A DNA stretch of 64,000 bases from Silene conica (GCA_029255685.2 CM055318.2:13831001-13895000), one strand, 5' to 3'; positions 45,168-58,508 are shown, counted from the first letter of the stretch. A program made the numbers and translations. Notes: generated by a model from the sequence alone, not told the origin.

Positions 45168-48100
45168 ATGTTGGTTTTTGAAATTGAAGAAATTCAAAAA
45201 AACCACGAGGGAGCAGAAAGAGATAATATGGAAATAGAAATAAACAAACAGGAAATGGAGAGAAGCGAACCGGAACCATCCCCAAGAGGAGTGCTAGACA
45301 TCCCGATATCATCACATTCATCGTCGGCTTCAATCAGCTCAACAGGCAGCAATTGGGATTCTTCTTCCATGGATAAATTAATTAGCAACCCGGATAAAGA
45401 TGGAAGCGATGATAATAACAATAGCAATAGCGACAACAGTTTAGGAACGCAATGGAAAGGGTTCATTCACACAATGAAGAAGAAATCCGGGGTTCGAAAA
45501 TTATCAAGCAGTACCATTAATCTGTTGAACAGCTATGACCTTTCTGCGAAAAGCATTTGTAAGAAATTGGCCAGGATTCGAAGTGGTGACGATGGTATCG
45601 ATTGTAGGCTGTTGCCCATGTCTAAGCCTTCTTGGAGGAATTTTGGGTATTCTGAACTTGCTGCTGCCACTGATCATTTTAGTCCTGGTATGCTATCAAA
45701 CTCATTCTTAAACTTTACTGCCTTATCTTCCTTTCCTAACATCTTTTTAAATTTTAATTTATGACGTTTTTTTGGTTTTGGATTATGATGATAAACCAAC
45801 GTATATCTAATTGTACATCATTTTATAATATCAGTAGCGACGGATATATCCGTTGCATGCTTGTAACGGCTCAAGTTCTCCTACTTGAGTATGTATATAT
45901 GACAAAATATTAAAAATCTCAAATGTCTTGTCTTTTCCTACCCAAGTGAAAAATATTTGATTCGTCGCAAACTTACAATGAATATATCCGTCACAAATAA
46001 GAATTTGTGTTATTATATAGATAATGAGATGCATTTTTCAGTGCAACTAACTTTCATTATGTGCAACCTATGTTTCCCGCACAAGGTAATATACATTTAA
46101 TAGCATAGAATTGGACGACCTAAAGTAAGTTTTGCTTTAGCCAACGTTTCGGGACAAATAAAATCTACCCAATATAATTAACTACTCCGCAGAAAATTTA
46201 ACCTTAGAAGTTAGAACCAAGGTTAGAGGTTAGACGAGCAGATTGTCGATGTAGTAATTGGTTTAGGTGAAGTAACAAAATAATATCCATATTATTAAAA
46301 AGAAGTTGACTTTTAAGCAAGCTTATGTGTTTGGCATGAGTAAACTCTTTTTGTGCACGTGTACATGTGTGTTATGTTTCTAACAAGTAATTCTACACTT
46401 TGCTAGTCCAAGCAACTAAGCAAGTGTGTTGTCTTCTATATATGCCAACGAGGGTAATAGACGATGATTTAATGACAGAGCCAAAATTTAACGTATTGGG
46501 ACAAAAGATTTAGTGAAAATGAATACGTAATGATGTCAAATTGAAAAATTTCTAAAATTTGAATTTTTTATTTTTAGCGAGAACGAGCGTCCTTACTAAC
46601 CCTTTCCTTACTAACCCTTTCACTCCACCACAAATACCATCATATGTCTATATCAATGTGCTTAATTTTGTGGGCTTTGAAGAAGTTAAGATCACTCAAT
46701 ACGCCACTTAGATAGGAACAAAGAAAAATGTCCAATTCAAGTCATTAGAGGCGGGCTTTCTAATAATGATAACGGAGGCTAACATATATACATACAAGGA
46801 CTAATCTATCTTCACCAACCTTATTACATCAATATTTTGACTATTTTTGTTGATTAAAAAGGTTTCATTGGCCTCATTTGTCAGCATCACCCTATCAAAA
46901 TCCGCCATGGTAACATCAATGGACAATGCTTATAACTAAATAATAAACGATGTTAGCTTTTGAAGTCGGTTTAAGTTCTATGGAGTACAATATTCCGAGT
47001 ATTATAATGATGGTTGCACTAATGACAGTTTAAGAAAATGAATGTGCTTTTAGGACAAATATGTTTACATCATGTTAGTAATAGTGATGTTTTGTTACTT
47101 AGACTTAATGCATGTGATTTGAAGCGTAAGATGCGTTTATTTAAGGAAAAATGAGGTGTATAATCATTTAAAACATTTTCCGAGTTTAAAATGGATGCTC
47201 GGACTGTTGGGGAAGTGCTTACTAGTTACTATCAATCTATCATAGATACATGTGATTAACTATGAGTATCATAATCAAAATTTGACTATAAGGTTAGGAA
47301 TACGATCTCTACCATAAAATGGGTAAACAATTTGAGAAATCGTTTATTGCTTACGAGCGTATACCGTATACGTGACAGAGAAATTAAACAACAAATAATA
47401 ATTAAAAACTTGAAAAACTTAGACAAGAGTTAATGAGACGTTAAATGAGCCTAACTTAATGGGCTACAAAGAGAGCATTCATGTGCTTTAGGACAGTTTA
47501 GTTCTGAGGCGTGGCTTGCAACATGGCAAGCAAACAAGCAAACAAGCAAACAAGTCATTGCCGTATAAACATAGAGAAATTGCCTTTTCAATGTGGACCC
47601 AAAAAGATACCATTTGCTGATGTGAACTTGTGAAGTGATTAAATGATCATGAACTCTCATCGGTTATTTGTTGTCCTATTTTATTTTGGATGTTTCGGTT
47701 AGTTGGTGTAACTTTTATTTGAATAATAAATTTGATAAACAATTTGATCATTCAGACCCAATTTGGTTCACTTGTCATTTAGTAATCGACCATCTCCTCT
47801 TCTTTTGGTCGTAACAATTCATCGGGATGGTGTAGTTTTGACAAAGCATGGAGTCATTAACTTCAAGTCTTCAACCAACACTACATTAAGTTGAGTAGTT
47901 GACCCATAATAGTATACCTAAACCATCAACACTAATTCAAAGAATTGATAATAAATCATTACTGTTTGTTTCATCCATTTTCAGAACTCACACCTTTGCT
48001 TACTATTTGTAGTAAAATTTTAGAATTGTAAGGACTTAACACTAATTCCAGTCCGGACCGAGAAACCGGAATCCTAAAACGTTTAGACTGGTGACTGGAT

Positions 48101-51100
48101 CGCAGTTTTTATTCCGGTTCCGATCCCACTGATTGCGATCCCTATCGCACACCCTGTTAGCTGACCATATGGGAGAGGCGAGAGAACTCGTAACACCGGA
48201 CAATGTCATAAAGTTGTTATTGCTGGTTAAAGAAGCTAAACCTGATTACAATCAAAAGCAGCTAGTACGTAGGACTGCGATCTACGTAGCTTAAGATTTC
48301 TAGCAGAATGAAAGGCTGAACTCTTGGCACCTAATGAGCCATATTTCATCAACAACACTGCTATTTTTTTTTGGGTTTTTCTACGAGGTAACCCCGTGTT
48401 TTCTCAAATCCCACACGATAACCCTGTTTTTAATTTAACCCCAAGTGGTAACCCTGTATCTTATAGAAAGTAATGAGCATGACCTTCACTTTGCCATATG
48501 TCAAATTTAACGTTAAGTTGATGATAAAGCTAACTACTTATGCTGACATGGATAAATCTATCTCCTCTTTACTCATTCTTGTACTAAAACCCACTGACCC
48601 TTCTCTACTCCATTCATTTTTCTTGTACGTCATTCCCCACTTCTTGTTTTCAAATTATTTATTTTCTTTTTTTTATTTAAACAGACCTTGATTAACATAA
48701 TGTCATAATTAAACATCTCTATCAAATTAAATAAAATTTTTATATATTAGCAAACTTGAGACTTATGTGTTTCATACTTCCATCACAAAAGAAACAATCA
48801 AGGTATTCCCTCTCCCATGTAAAAACGACAAAATAACAGATTTTTCATCAAAACAAAATAAAACAAGGAAGTAGCTGATGAAACAATGATGAAACAATAA
48901 AAAAACAGAGGTGTCTTCTTCTTTTGACAATCTTGTTTTTTAGCATGCATTAGAGGCACCCTTCGTCTTCCTTCTTTTACTTGGTTGTTGAGACTTGGTC
49001 GGTTGAGACGATGTACATCCCATAACTGTTGCTTCTAAGTCATCCAAGGTAGCAAAATTGGAAGTTAATGTTGTATTTAACATTTGTTTACCACGTTTCT
49101 TACTGAAATTTCCTTGAAGTTCTTGTCTTTCCCTTGCTGTGTACCCTTGCAAGTTTTTGAATTATGTCCAAAGCACCCACACTTTTTGCACTTGATAGTT
49201 ATAGACCTTTTACCCTTCCTTTGCTCCCCCGGCTCTCTTCTTCTATTTCTTGATGGCCTACCAATGGACCTCCTAACTGTTGGAGGTTCCAAATAAGGGA
49301 CATCAAAAACTTGCCACTGTGCTTTGTCAGGTATGGGCAGAATGGACATCTCATAGGTTTCTTTGTATCTTCTCACAGAAAACCAGTCACTCACATAGTT
49401 GGCTGGATCCCTACCAGCTTCTAGTATTGCCCTAATGGCATGTTTACAGGGAATGCCACTTATTTGCCACGCACCACATAAACAGGTCCTCGAAACCAAA
49501 GAGACAGGGAAGTAGAATTGACCATCACGAACCTCAAATCGACCATTCCCACTTGCAAAGGCATGACATAGTCTTGAATCTTTTTGCAGCTCTTTTAACC
49601 TTTGTAGTATGTTTGGACATACCCCTTCATCTGGCCATGACTGAGCTGCAGATTGTCTGGAAGCGTTTCTTACCATTGTCATTCTTCTAACACCTGTTAA
49701 ATTGTAACACTCAGTTACTCTCAGTTAATTATGTTCCTTGTAAACTCATTATAAATGAAAATAATTAAACTATGATGCCACTAACCTTCAAGTAAACTTA
49801 GAACGGGATTTGTTCTATGCACCCCGAGAGTACTATTAAAACTCTCAACAAAATTGCTTGTGTTTTCATCACAAGCTAGATCTGGATTGAATTTGTGCTT
49901 AGTCCATTGTTCTTTGTCCCCCAAGTCAAGAAACCACCTTGCACATCCATTCCCTCCATGTTGTACAACTTGTTCTAAAGCTTTTTTGAATGTGTATTCT
50001 GATGTTGCATTCACAAGTTCGCCATAGGGTTATTTGCCAAGACACCCACACATCCATGGTTAGGATTGTTGATTGACTTAATGGCCCAAGTATTGCCATC
50101 ATGAAGGATTGAAGCATGTATCCTCCAACCACATTCTGCAGTGGCACAAATAGCTGTGTATCTATTCCACTCAGATTTGACAACAATCAAATAAAAACCC
50201 TCTTGAACACAATAGTCTCTAAGAACATCTTTAAAATGCTCTTTGTCCCTAAATAGTTGCCAAGGCTTCAACTTTATAGCCCCAAACTGTTTATCTTCAT
50301 ACAACTCACCATTTTTAAAAAGCTTCTCAGAATACCCTCCACCATCACCATCCCACTCATGTTGATCATATGGGTTGTATCCATCGTCAGCATAGTTTAA
50401 GGTTGGCAAACCCTCATCCTCTTTCTCAACCTCTTCCTCTAGGACTGACAAACTGTCACCCTGATCACCTTCATCGTCACTCTCTATCACCATGGCATTT
50501 AAGGCTCCCTTAACTTTAGGAACGTAAACTCCTTTTCTCAAAGCTGTTGTCCTAGCCATTTTCACATTTTTCACTTGTGTTTGGGAAGATTGGATAACTA
50601 AGGGACTCTTAAATCTTTGAGGCGTCCTCTTATTACTAACAGCTACATGGGATGCTTCAATAGTAATGGTCTGAATGGGTGAAGTATGTTCAGGAACCAC
50701 ATACTCAGGTTCTATTTCATTTACAGAACCATAAACAGAGGCTGGAGGTTTTGAATTAGAAACATTTCTGGTGCAAGTAAGTTTTTGTCCTATGCATTTA
50801 AAACCTTGGAAGACTTTTGGAACATCATTAACCATTGCATTTGAAACCTTTGAAATCTCAGACCCACAATTTCTATTATTAGCCCTAACTTGCCTAGCTA
50901 GAGTAAGAACATGAGATGGTTCAACAGTAGCCCAAATCCAAATGTCAATATTTTTCTTCCCAGCAAATCTACTAAACATTTCCATAAGGTCTTTATCCTC
51001 ATTCAAAGGGACAGACTTCATCTTATAAGAGTAACATAAAGAAGGATTTTTAGGTAGAGGTGTACCTTCTTTATCTGCTTCATCATAAAGATCATTAATA

Positions 51101-54100
51101 ATATCGATCATTAAACACTTATCCGTATCTTCAACTAATATTTCAACCATGTTACCCCTATAATAAAGTTTCAGCGAAATATTCTCCATGCTGCATCCAA
51201 AAAATACCACAATCAAATAGTAAACCCTTTATAAAACCAGAGATCGAGTTTATAACCTCAATGAAATCACTATGTTCCTTTAGCCTTTATTCATTCCTTT
51301 TATTTTTCAATAATATCATTATTAATAGTCTTTTGTATATATTTTCATACGTCTTATTCATTCAATCCAATTAGAACTCTCTTCACAGTCATTTTGTTGT
51401 TTATAAGCTCAATGAAATCACTATATTCCACAATTCACATTCATTTCCCACTTGATACAAATACTTAACCACCCATTTAAGACGAAACAATTAGCATCAC
51501 CCCCATTTATCATTATTCTGTAATTGGATTGATTACCATCCATGGCTACTAATCCTTAATTATCTATGTTAGTATAACTACTTAGTATATGAAAAGTAAA
51601 AATCTTTACCCTTAAAAGTTGTCATCTCGGCCAAAAATTGCAACAATTAACAAATAACAACACAAATAATATGAATTAAACAATAGTGTTATTAATTACA
51701 AAGGAAAATAAAAGGAGAATTTTGAATACCTGTTAAGTCGCAACTGAAAGAAGAAAATCTCAGGCTGTTGATTAAAGGGATGGTCGACAAAAAAGGATTG
51801 ATGAAATTGATTTAATTTTGGGTTCAGAAACCCTAAATTGTAGAAGTTATTTGGAGAAACAGAGAGTATGTGAAGGGTTTTGTATAATCAGTTGTAGGTG
51901 TATTGAGATTTTTTTTATTCTAATTTACGTGTCAATGGAATATTTAGTGAGTCAGCTAGTAATTGCCAAGTCAGTTTAAGTGTAAGCCATATCATCAACT
52001 TAACGTCTAAATTTGACGGAAGCAAAGTTTAGTGTCATGCTCATTACTTTTTATAAGATACAGGGTTACCACATGAGGTTAAATTAAAAACGGGGTTATC
52101 GTGTGAGATTTGAGAAAATACGGGGTTACCTCGTAGAAAAACCCTTTTTTTTTATGTTTCTGACAATACAAAAATAAGTAATGTAACTGTAAGAACTACT
52201 CCATCAATGGCATCAAGCCTTATTTAAATAAAGCAACACAGTATTTAAGAAGACCACTAGTTAAGGTTCCAGCTTCAGGTTGAAAGTCATTAGTGTTAAT
52301 TAAGTAGGAATTAAGTGGAGTAAGAATGTGGGTTGATTAAGAGTTGAGTATTTTCTGTGTATGCGACTATAGAGTAATATGTCCGGTTATAAACAGACTT
52401 GATATCATAAATGATGGAATAATGTTAATCCGTTGGTCTTGTGCAAAATCGTTGTATCACTTGTATGCATACAACATGGTACGGAGTTGTTTTTATAATT
52501 ATCATTAAATGATATGCATAACACAGAACACAAATTCTAGAATAAGACGGTCATATGAACATTTGGGTTGAATTCATTTCAAGTATATGCCAAAATTATT
52601 GAAGTCATGTTTCTTTTTCAATACATGCTGCAGTAACTTAAGAGTATTAGGATTGTATGCATTCAACACCATATCCGCCATTGGCAGGGACTCTTGAAAC
52701 ACTGCAGTAGCGGTGTTGTTTGTAATACGGGAACATACAGATTTAATGTAACATATCTAATGATTAATGCTAAACTATTGATGGACAGAGAGACTGCTAG
52801 GAAAAGGAGGGCATGCAGAAGTGTATAAAGGGTGTTTACCTGATGGTTCTGTTGTAGCTGTGAAGAGGCTAACGAAGAAGGGTGAAAAGCAAGATGAGGA
52901 GAGGACTGCTGATTTCTTGTCAGAGCTAGGAATCGTTGCTCATGTCGACCACCCAAATACTGCTAAACTTGTCGGCTTTGGCATTGAAGGCGGTTTTTAC
53001 TTGATCCTCCAATTCGCCCCAAACTGTAGTGTCGAGTCTTGTCTCCAAGGTCATCCTTCTTCCGTCTCTATCTTCTTCAAATGTAATGTCACCTACCAAA
53101 TAAAATTGCTGTTACATTAAATGATCAAATCACATCGTCACAACCCAAACTAAAAACGGAGCCTTGTAATAGACGGTCTGACCGGCGACCTGATGTGAGA
53201 CCACCAATTCCTTACCTTAGTCATATAGCTATAAGGTAATGAGTTAGTCTCACATTTAATACCCTTCCCATTTAAGTTTTCTTGACCATGAAACTGCAGA
53301 TTCAACACGCGGTATGAATTGGCAAACAAGATTCAGAGTGGCTCTAGGGGTAGCCGAAGGATTGAGTTATCTACATCACACATGCCAAAGGCGAATCATC
53401 CATCGTGATATCAAGGCCTCAAACATACTTCTTGGACAAAACTATGAGCCACTGGTAACCCCCTAGTTTCATAACTACATTCCATCCCGCTTATTAAATG
53501 TCATGCCAAGATTATAAAATATTTCATGTGTGCAATGTAGATTTCTGATTTCGGACTAGCAAAATGGCTCCCAGAGAATTGGGTTAATCATGTGGTTTTC
53601 CCAATTGAGGGCACATTTGGGTAAGAGGACAAAACCCCTTCTGCATACTCTTTTCGACTCAGACACCGGATCTGGCTGTTTCAATTACTTTGCGTTTCTT
53701 TTTACCTTTTTCAGGTATCTAGCACCAGAGTATTTCATGCATGGTATTGCTGATGAGAAAACAGATGTGTTCGCTTATGGTGTCCTATTGCTGGAGATCA
53801 TAACAGGTCGTCATGCTGTGGCTATTGACGCCAGTCGACAAAGTCTAGTGATATGGGTATGTTATCTGAACTCTCTGTTGGAACATCTGATATAAAGATT
53901 GTCCGTAGAGAGTGCTTTTAGATAGTTTCACATTTTACACCAACCCAATACTTCAGTACGTATTTCTCCGTCACCTATATGGTTAATGGGTTGGTTTTAC
54001 ATATAAGACTCTGACCTAGAAGTTCGAGTTTTTCTAAGGTCACAAACTGATGTTTCTTCTGACAATCCCGAGAACTGATGAACTTCTCCTTGACCTCACG

Positions 54101-54718
54101 TTCTCTGTCAATGACAGGCAAAACCATTCTTGGACTCGATGGACATGAAGGTACTAGTGGATCCTAAATTGGAAGACAAATATGACACCCTGCAAATGAA
54201 GCGCATAATGATGATAGCATCCATGTGCATTAATCACACAGCTAGCAACCGTCCTTACATGAACAAGGTACTATATTTCTCTGTTTTCACCTCTCTTGTG
54301 CATTTTTAGACACAACCTCACTAAACTTAAGCATTGTGAAGCAGTGTCACATTGTCACTGCACTTCACTACGCGTTTTTTACTACGGGTCTTCTAGAAGC
54401 AATCTCACCATGTTTACTAAAGCGCACAAAAAAAAAATGCAAAGGGTAAGGCTGCCTACATCTGAGTCCGTACTCCTATCAAGGCATTTCGAAAATGTTG
54501 TTATTGTGATTGGAAATGTGTACCTACTAAGACCTTTGTTTTACTATTTGAACGAGGTTGTGGAGCTACTAAAGGGAGAGGGAGGAGCATTTGATCTGAT
54601 GAAGCAAGAATCTACCGCGCCCAGGTCAATTTTACTGGATGCCTGTGACCTTGAAGATTATACTTGCTCGAACTACCTCCAGGATCTCAATCGCCACATG
54701 GAGCTGGTCATGGAGTGA
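45168..54718 (+). CDS. Receptor-like cytoplasmic kinase, RLCK VI (RBK/ROP-binding type)
   Basis: Seven exons in phase: 45168-45687, 52789-53049, 53300-53454, 53541-53620, 53715-53856, 54118-54267, 54557-54718, giving 489 residues. The N-terminal ~155 residues are Ser/acidic-rich ([19 protein letters not shown]) with KKSGVRK. The kinase domain begins at [18 protein letters not shown] and keeps the glycine loop [15 protein letters not shown] lysine, HRD ([10 protein letters not shown]), DFG ([12 protein letters not shown]) and APE (YLAPEYF), so it should be active. There is no signal or membrane segment. Family members act in the cytosol and some are activated by ROP/RAC GTPases; that role is inferred. 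Intron 1 is 7.1 kb and hosts a MULE. The start is the first ATG after an in-frame stop; 45228 or an upstream spliced ATG are alternatives. Confidence 0.92.
45688..48363. other. RLCK intron 1, left part
   Basis: AT-rich intronic DNA. Apart from a (CAAG)n-like short tandem repeat near 47525-47555, nothing was recognised. Confidence 0.4.
48373..52144. mobile_element. MULE with long TIRs inside RLCK intron 1
   Basis: Terminal inverted repeats start GGGTTTTTCTACGAGGTAAC on both strands. They are well matched for about 110 bp and recognisably similar to about 180 bp. A target duplication of nine T residues flanks it (48364-48372, 52145-52153). It contains an internally deleted MuDR-type transposase gene on the minus strand, opposite to the host kinase gene. 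Confidence 0.93.
48940..51189 (-). pseudogene. MuDR-type transposase lacking its catalytic core
   Basis: The start is [12 protein letters not shown] (51189). The N-terminal part has a PB1-like segment and the MuDR DNA-binding module ([28 protein letters not shown]). At about 50012-50020 the frame breaks and jumps directly to sequence normally found after the DDE domain ([43 protein letters not shown]). Then, after an intron (donor at 49790 side, acceptor near 49683), come the SWIM motif ([17 protein letters not shown]) and a zinc knuckle ([14 protein letters not shown]). A further frameshift near 49100-49130 separates the C-terminal tail ending at 48940. The DDE catalytic region is missing, so the product cannot transpose DNA. 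Confidence 0.9.
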
Positions 54719-55960
54719 CATATTTCTTTCCTTCACATATTTTTTGAGAGGGGCTATTACTTATTACCACTTAAAAAGTTATCGGGTATTTCAACCCGTA
54801 GTCTCACATAAAGAAATGCGGGCAGCCACAGATGGAGTGTTAATAGTTTTCCCCCCCTTTTTATCCTTCGCTCCTGGGGGACAATGTCGATGCTGCAAAC
54901 TTTTAATTTGCTTAGCATGCGAGTGTCCCCCATGGAGCAAAGTTGTAGGAGTTATCAAGTGTAAAGGGCAAGGTTTAGAAAGTTAAGTCTTTTTGTGGTT
55001 ACGGCGGCAATGAGTAGATAGCGATGATCAAGGTGTCATTGTCCTCTCACCAGTCACCAGGAAGAAAGTACTTCGTAATAGTGTAACTAGTGCAGCCTGG
55101 GATTGTACTGCTATCTACATTGTTAGAGTTAGCATGGTTTCAGGTCTGAAGCAATTCATACTGTACAAATCTCTGTCTTTGATAATAAAAATGATTCAGC
55201 AGTGATTTCAACCAATTCCCTAACCGGGTCAAAAGGATCAAATTTGTAGTACTTCATAAATTCTAAATTCTAAATTCTATTCAATCCCTGAAATTATATA
55301 ACTTATTTTACCGTTTATTTCCACTAAAGTAGGGAGATAATGAAACTAAATACATTCACTAAATCTTGCCTAGAGTTAATATTTTACAATCTTCTTTTAT
55401 GTTAAATCTTATTTAAATCGATTGTGTAAGTGTCTTAAGTTAGGACATAGTCTTAACCAAGAATTCATCAAACAAATGTAATTAGTATGGCCAATAGGGT
55501 CTGGTTTGCTATTTATTGTTGGAGAGAAAAATAATTTTCATTTTAAACCAGTGTCCACCTCATCAATTAGATTTCAGAAATTACGCTTTGATCGTTTATT
55601 TTAATCAAAAAAATTATATTTTGATCCTTAATCTTAATCTTGTGTCAATCATTATCGAAATTACCCATAACGTCCACTTCAGGTATTTGATACGTGTCCA
55701 TCGCGTGTCAACAGTATTTGGTCATCATGTGGGGTGAATGAGGTGCGTTATCGAAGATGATTAATTAGAATATTGGTTCGGATGAAAAAATGAAAATGAG
55801 TTATTATCAAGGACGAGTTTTATATTCACTTATTTAAAATTAATATCAAATAGTTTTGCAAAAATAAAATCAAACACTTATTTAATATGAAAATGAGTTA
55901 TTATCAAATAGTTATTATCAAATAGTTTTATATTCACTTATTTAAAATTAATATCAAATA
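54719..55960. other. RLCK 3' UTR and intergenic DNA
   Basis: The kinase 3' UTR probably extends to near 55190 (AATAAAA at about 55185). The remainder is AT-rich with a short direct repetition (TATTCACTTATTTAAAATTA-type blocks at about 55830 and 55930) and no recognisable gene. Confidence 0.45.
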
Positions 55961-56218
55961 CTTCCTCCATTCAAATCCACTCTACCACTTTCTTTTTTCA
56001 CGTTTGCCAGCGCGTCTTTTGTGCGGTAAATATTGTTAGCTACGTATTTTCAAAAATTATAAAAATTAAATATTAATAATATGCTCGTAAAGACGAATAA
56101 AACTAGATCCCACATGAATATAATTTTATTTACGTATCGAGAGAAAATCGAATTTGAATGGTTGTTTGTGAATAGTGTGTAAAATAGAAATGTGTAGAGT
56201 GGATTTGAATGGAGGAAG
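55961..56218. mobile_element. Stowaway-like MITE upstream of the TPR gene
   Basis: 258 bp with near-perfect ~27 bp inverted ends (CTTCCTCCATTCAAATCCAC and the complementary right end) and TA duplications (55959-55960, 56219-56220). No coding capacity. It ends about 340 bp before the TPR start codon. Confidence 0.93.
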
Positions 56219-56258
56219 TATATTGTATTAAATTTAAATAACGTGTCCCGTGTCTTTC

Positions 56259-56399
56259 ATGACATACCTTGTCACGTGTCCGTGTCGTGTTTGTATTCGT
56301 ATCCATTTCATAACATACCATGTCACGTGTCCGTATCGTGTTTGTATTCGTATCCGTTTTGGTGCCACCAGTGAGCAAGTTCATTTTCCTTTTCACGTG
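56259..56399 (+). promoter_or_regulatory. Tandem 51-bp duplication carrying G-boxes
   Basis: A 51-bp unit containing CATACC.TGTCACGTGTCCGT is duplicated in tandem (about 56259-56361). Each copy has a CACGTG G-box (56273-56278 and 56324-56329), and a third CACGTG lies at 56394-56399. They fall about 155-280 bp upstream of the TPR gene ATG. G-boxes bind bZIP and bHLH factors; regulation of this gene is inferred from position only. Confidence 0.6.
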
Positions 56400-56554
56400 C
56401 AGATAACTTTTCCTCCTGTTTTTTTATTTTGTTGAACGAAGCGACTCAAGCGAGCAACAACAATAAACGAAAAACAAACCAAACCAAAATCTGACCTCAA
56501 AATCAGCCACCAAACTCCAATCACCAATACTTCTTCTTCAATCAATCACACACA

Positions 56555-57199
56555 ATGGAATTCGACACAGAAACAGCAGTTAAAGCAGCACTACTAGCCT
56601 TAACCGTATCAATCTTCCTCATCATCTACAACCTCCCTAAAAAAGCCCTTTCCAATCTCCGTACCAATTCCCGCACCTCCCTCCAATCCAACCGCCACTT
56701 CCTCAACGGTGCCCACCTTCTTAGCCGATCCAGATCCACCCGCAACAAAACCACCTCTACCGCTTTAGCCAAAGACGCCTTATCCGAAGCTGACAAAGCC
56801 GTATTACTGAAGCCCCGAGACGCCGCCGCGCATATCCTCCGCGGATTGGCGCTAGACCAGTTAGGGCACCGCACGGCGGCGTTGAAGGCGCTTGATGCTG
56901 CGCTGTCACCACCCGCGGTGAAATCGTTGTCGGTGAGGGAGAAGGGGGATGCCCTTGTGAAAAGGGCGGAGATTATGATTGGGGTTAATAAGCGGCGGCG
57001 GGTTGACTCGGCGTTGGAGGATTTGGTTGAGGCGGTGGAGTTGACGAAGGATAATTGTAAGGCGTTTTGTTTGTTAGGGCAGTGTTATGAGTTTAAGGGG
57101 ATGGTTGATGAGGCTGTTGGTGCGTACAATCAGGCTCTTGTTTTGGATCCGGCTTGTGTTTTGGCTCGTGACGGGTTGGACCGGTTTAAGTCGTCCTGA
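56555..57199 (+). CDS. Small TPR protein with N-terminal membrane anchor
   Basis: Single exon, 214 residues, ATG in AACACACAATGG context. Residues about 10-27 (KAALLALTVSIFLIIYNL) form a hydrophobic segment, likely a signal anchor. The remainder is helical repeat sequence. The clearest TPR units are around 72-115 (AKDALSEADKAVLLKPRDAA, then HILRGLALDQLGHRTAALKA) and 165-203 (AFCLLGQCYEFKGMVDEAVG, then AYNQALVLDP). TPRs mediate protein-protein contacts. No enzyme domain is present and I cannot assign a partner or pathway. The middle of the ORF is GC-richer than its surroundings. A basic stretch (NKRRR) lies near residue 146. Confidence 0.85.
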   Translation: MEFDTETAVKAALLALTVSIFLIIYNLPKKALSNLRTNSRTSLQSNRHFLNGAHLLSRSRSTRNKTTSTALAKDALSEADKAVLLKPRDAAAHILRGLALDQLGHRTAALKALDAALSPPAVKSLSVREKGDALVKRAEIMIGVNKRRRVDSALEDLVEAVELTKDNCKAFCLLGQCYEFKGMVDEAVGAYNQALVLDPACVLARDGLDRFKSS

Positions 57200-58508
57200 T
57201 TCGCGACTGTTTTAATTGTAGTCTAGTAGCCTGTAGGGTTGTGTATTGTGTCTGAGTGGAGAGGTGAGCATGGTTTAAAGCAATTCTTGTGCACAACGGC
57301 TGTGGTTAATCGCGTATGTCTGATTAGGTCTCCTGAGCAAAAGTGTTTATGAAATTTGTATGACCAACTGATGATATTTGAAATTGATGAATTTTTGCCC
57401 TCACATTTACAATGGAATGGAACCAATACCAGTTGTTCAGTACATCTATGTTTGACCTCCACCATAAGGGCTAGAGCTGGTTCAAGTCGTCTTAATTCGC
57501 GAATGTTTTCTTTGATTTTAATTCTTGTGTAAGACGCTAAGACGGTTTTTCAATTGGGCATGCCCGGTTAAGTTTTTTGAAGCAAAATTCTACATGATAT
57601 TTGAAATTGATGAATCTGTCTTTGGCTTGTTGGGATGTGCATATTACCAGGTGGAGCGAAACTCGGACCGAGGCTGGATTGACCGGTCTAGTTCAGGCCT
57701 AACCATTTAAAATACAGGGTCAGTCTCCGGTCTAGTTCAGGCCTAAACCATGTCTTCTCAATTGTAACATTCATCTTCGCTTCAACCACAATTCTTCCTG
57801 GATTTCTTTTTTTTTTTTCCCTGTACTCTTTGCTCCATTCCTCCCGGCTTTATTAACACGGCTCTTTAGGCCACAACTACTTGTTTTATTTCCTTGTTTG
57901 AAACCTTAAATAGAAGCCTTTAAGGTTGTATGCATTTTCCTTAATAAAATATCCATTTAACTCCATCAAGTAACAAGTATGTGTGGCTTAAAGAGCCGTT
58001 GGATGGCCCTATTGTCATAAAGATGATTCAGTGAGGAACAAAATAAATAACCCAAATTCTAATTGGGGACGGGATTATCCGTCAGACCGTCACAGGCTAA
58101 AGACGGATGGTTTCCCTCTTATAATGGGCAAGTGATAATATCCATAGGTGTTTCATTTTCCCCTCACTTGTCCTCCCACTCGCTTTCTTGTTAGAGAAAA
58201 ATATCCTTGTCGAATAAATAAAAAAAAGGAGAAAAGTCAAAGAAAGTTGATATGTAAACATGAGAGAGTCAAACAACCAAACAAATAAGACTTCCTAGAA
58301 ATTTCAATCCTCAAACCTCCAATTCCCCCAATCAATCATCCTCTTTCACTCTCTATCTCTCTTTTCATGTCTCCTTCCTACGTATATCAAGAATTCACAC
58401 AAAACCTCTAAATTACCTCATAAATTCTACCATCTTTACTTTAATCATCATTATTATTATTAATCTTATTCTTAATTATTGTTTTTTAATGAGATCATAA
58501 GAAAGTAT
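57200..58508. other. TPR 3' flank and PUB upstream region
   Basis: Contains the TPR 3' UTR. A segment near 57478-57620 shares short phrases with the TPR tail (TCAAGTCGTCTTAATTCGCG, ATATTTGAAATTGATGAAT), so a small local duplication is likely. Dispersed GACGG.../AGACCGTC sequence near 58065-58110 is a common repeat. Pyrimidine-rich leader sequence precedes the U-box gene. Confidence 0.45.

Noticed and set aside
54296..54986. Plus-strand ORFs overlapping the end of the kinase gene
   Set aside because: The first is an intron reading into exon 7 in the true frame; the second is an out-of-frame shadow extending into the 3' UTR.
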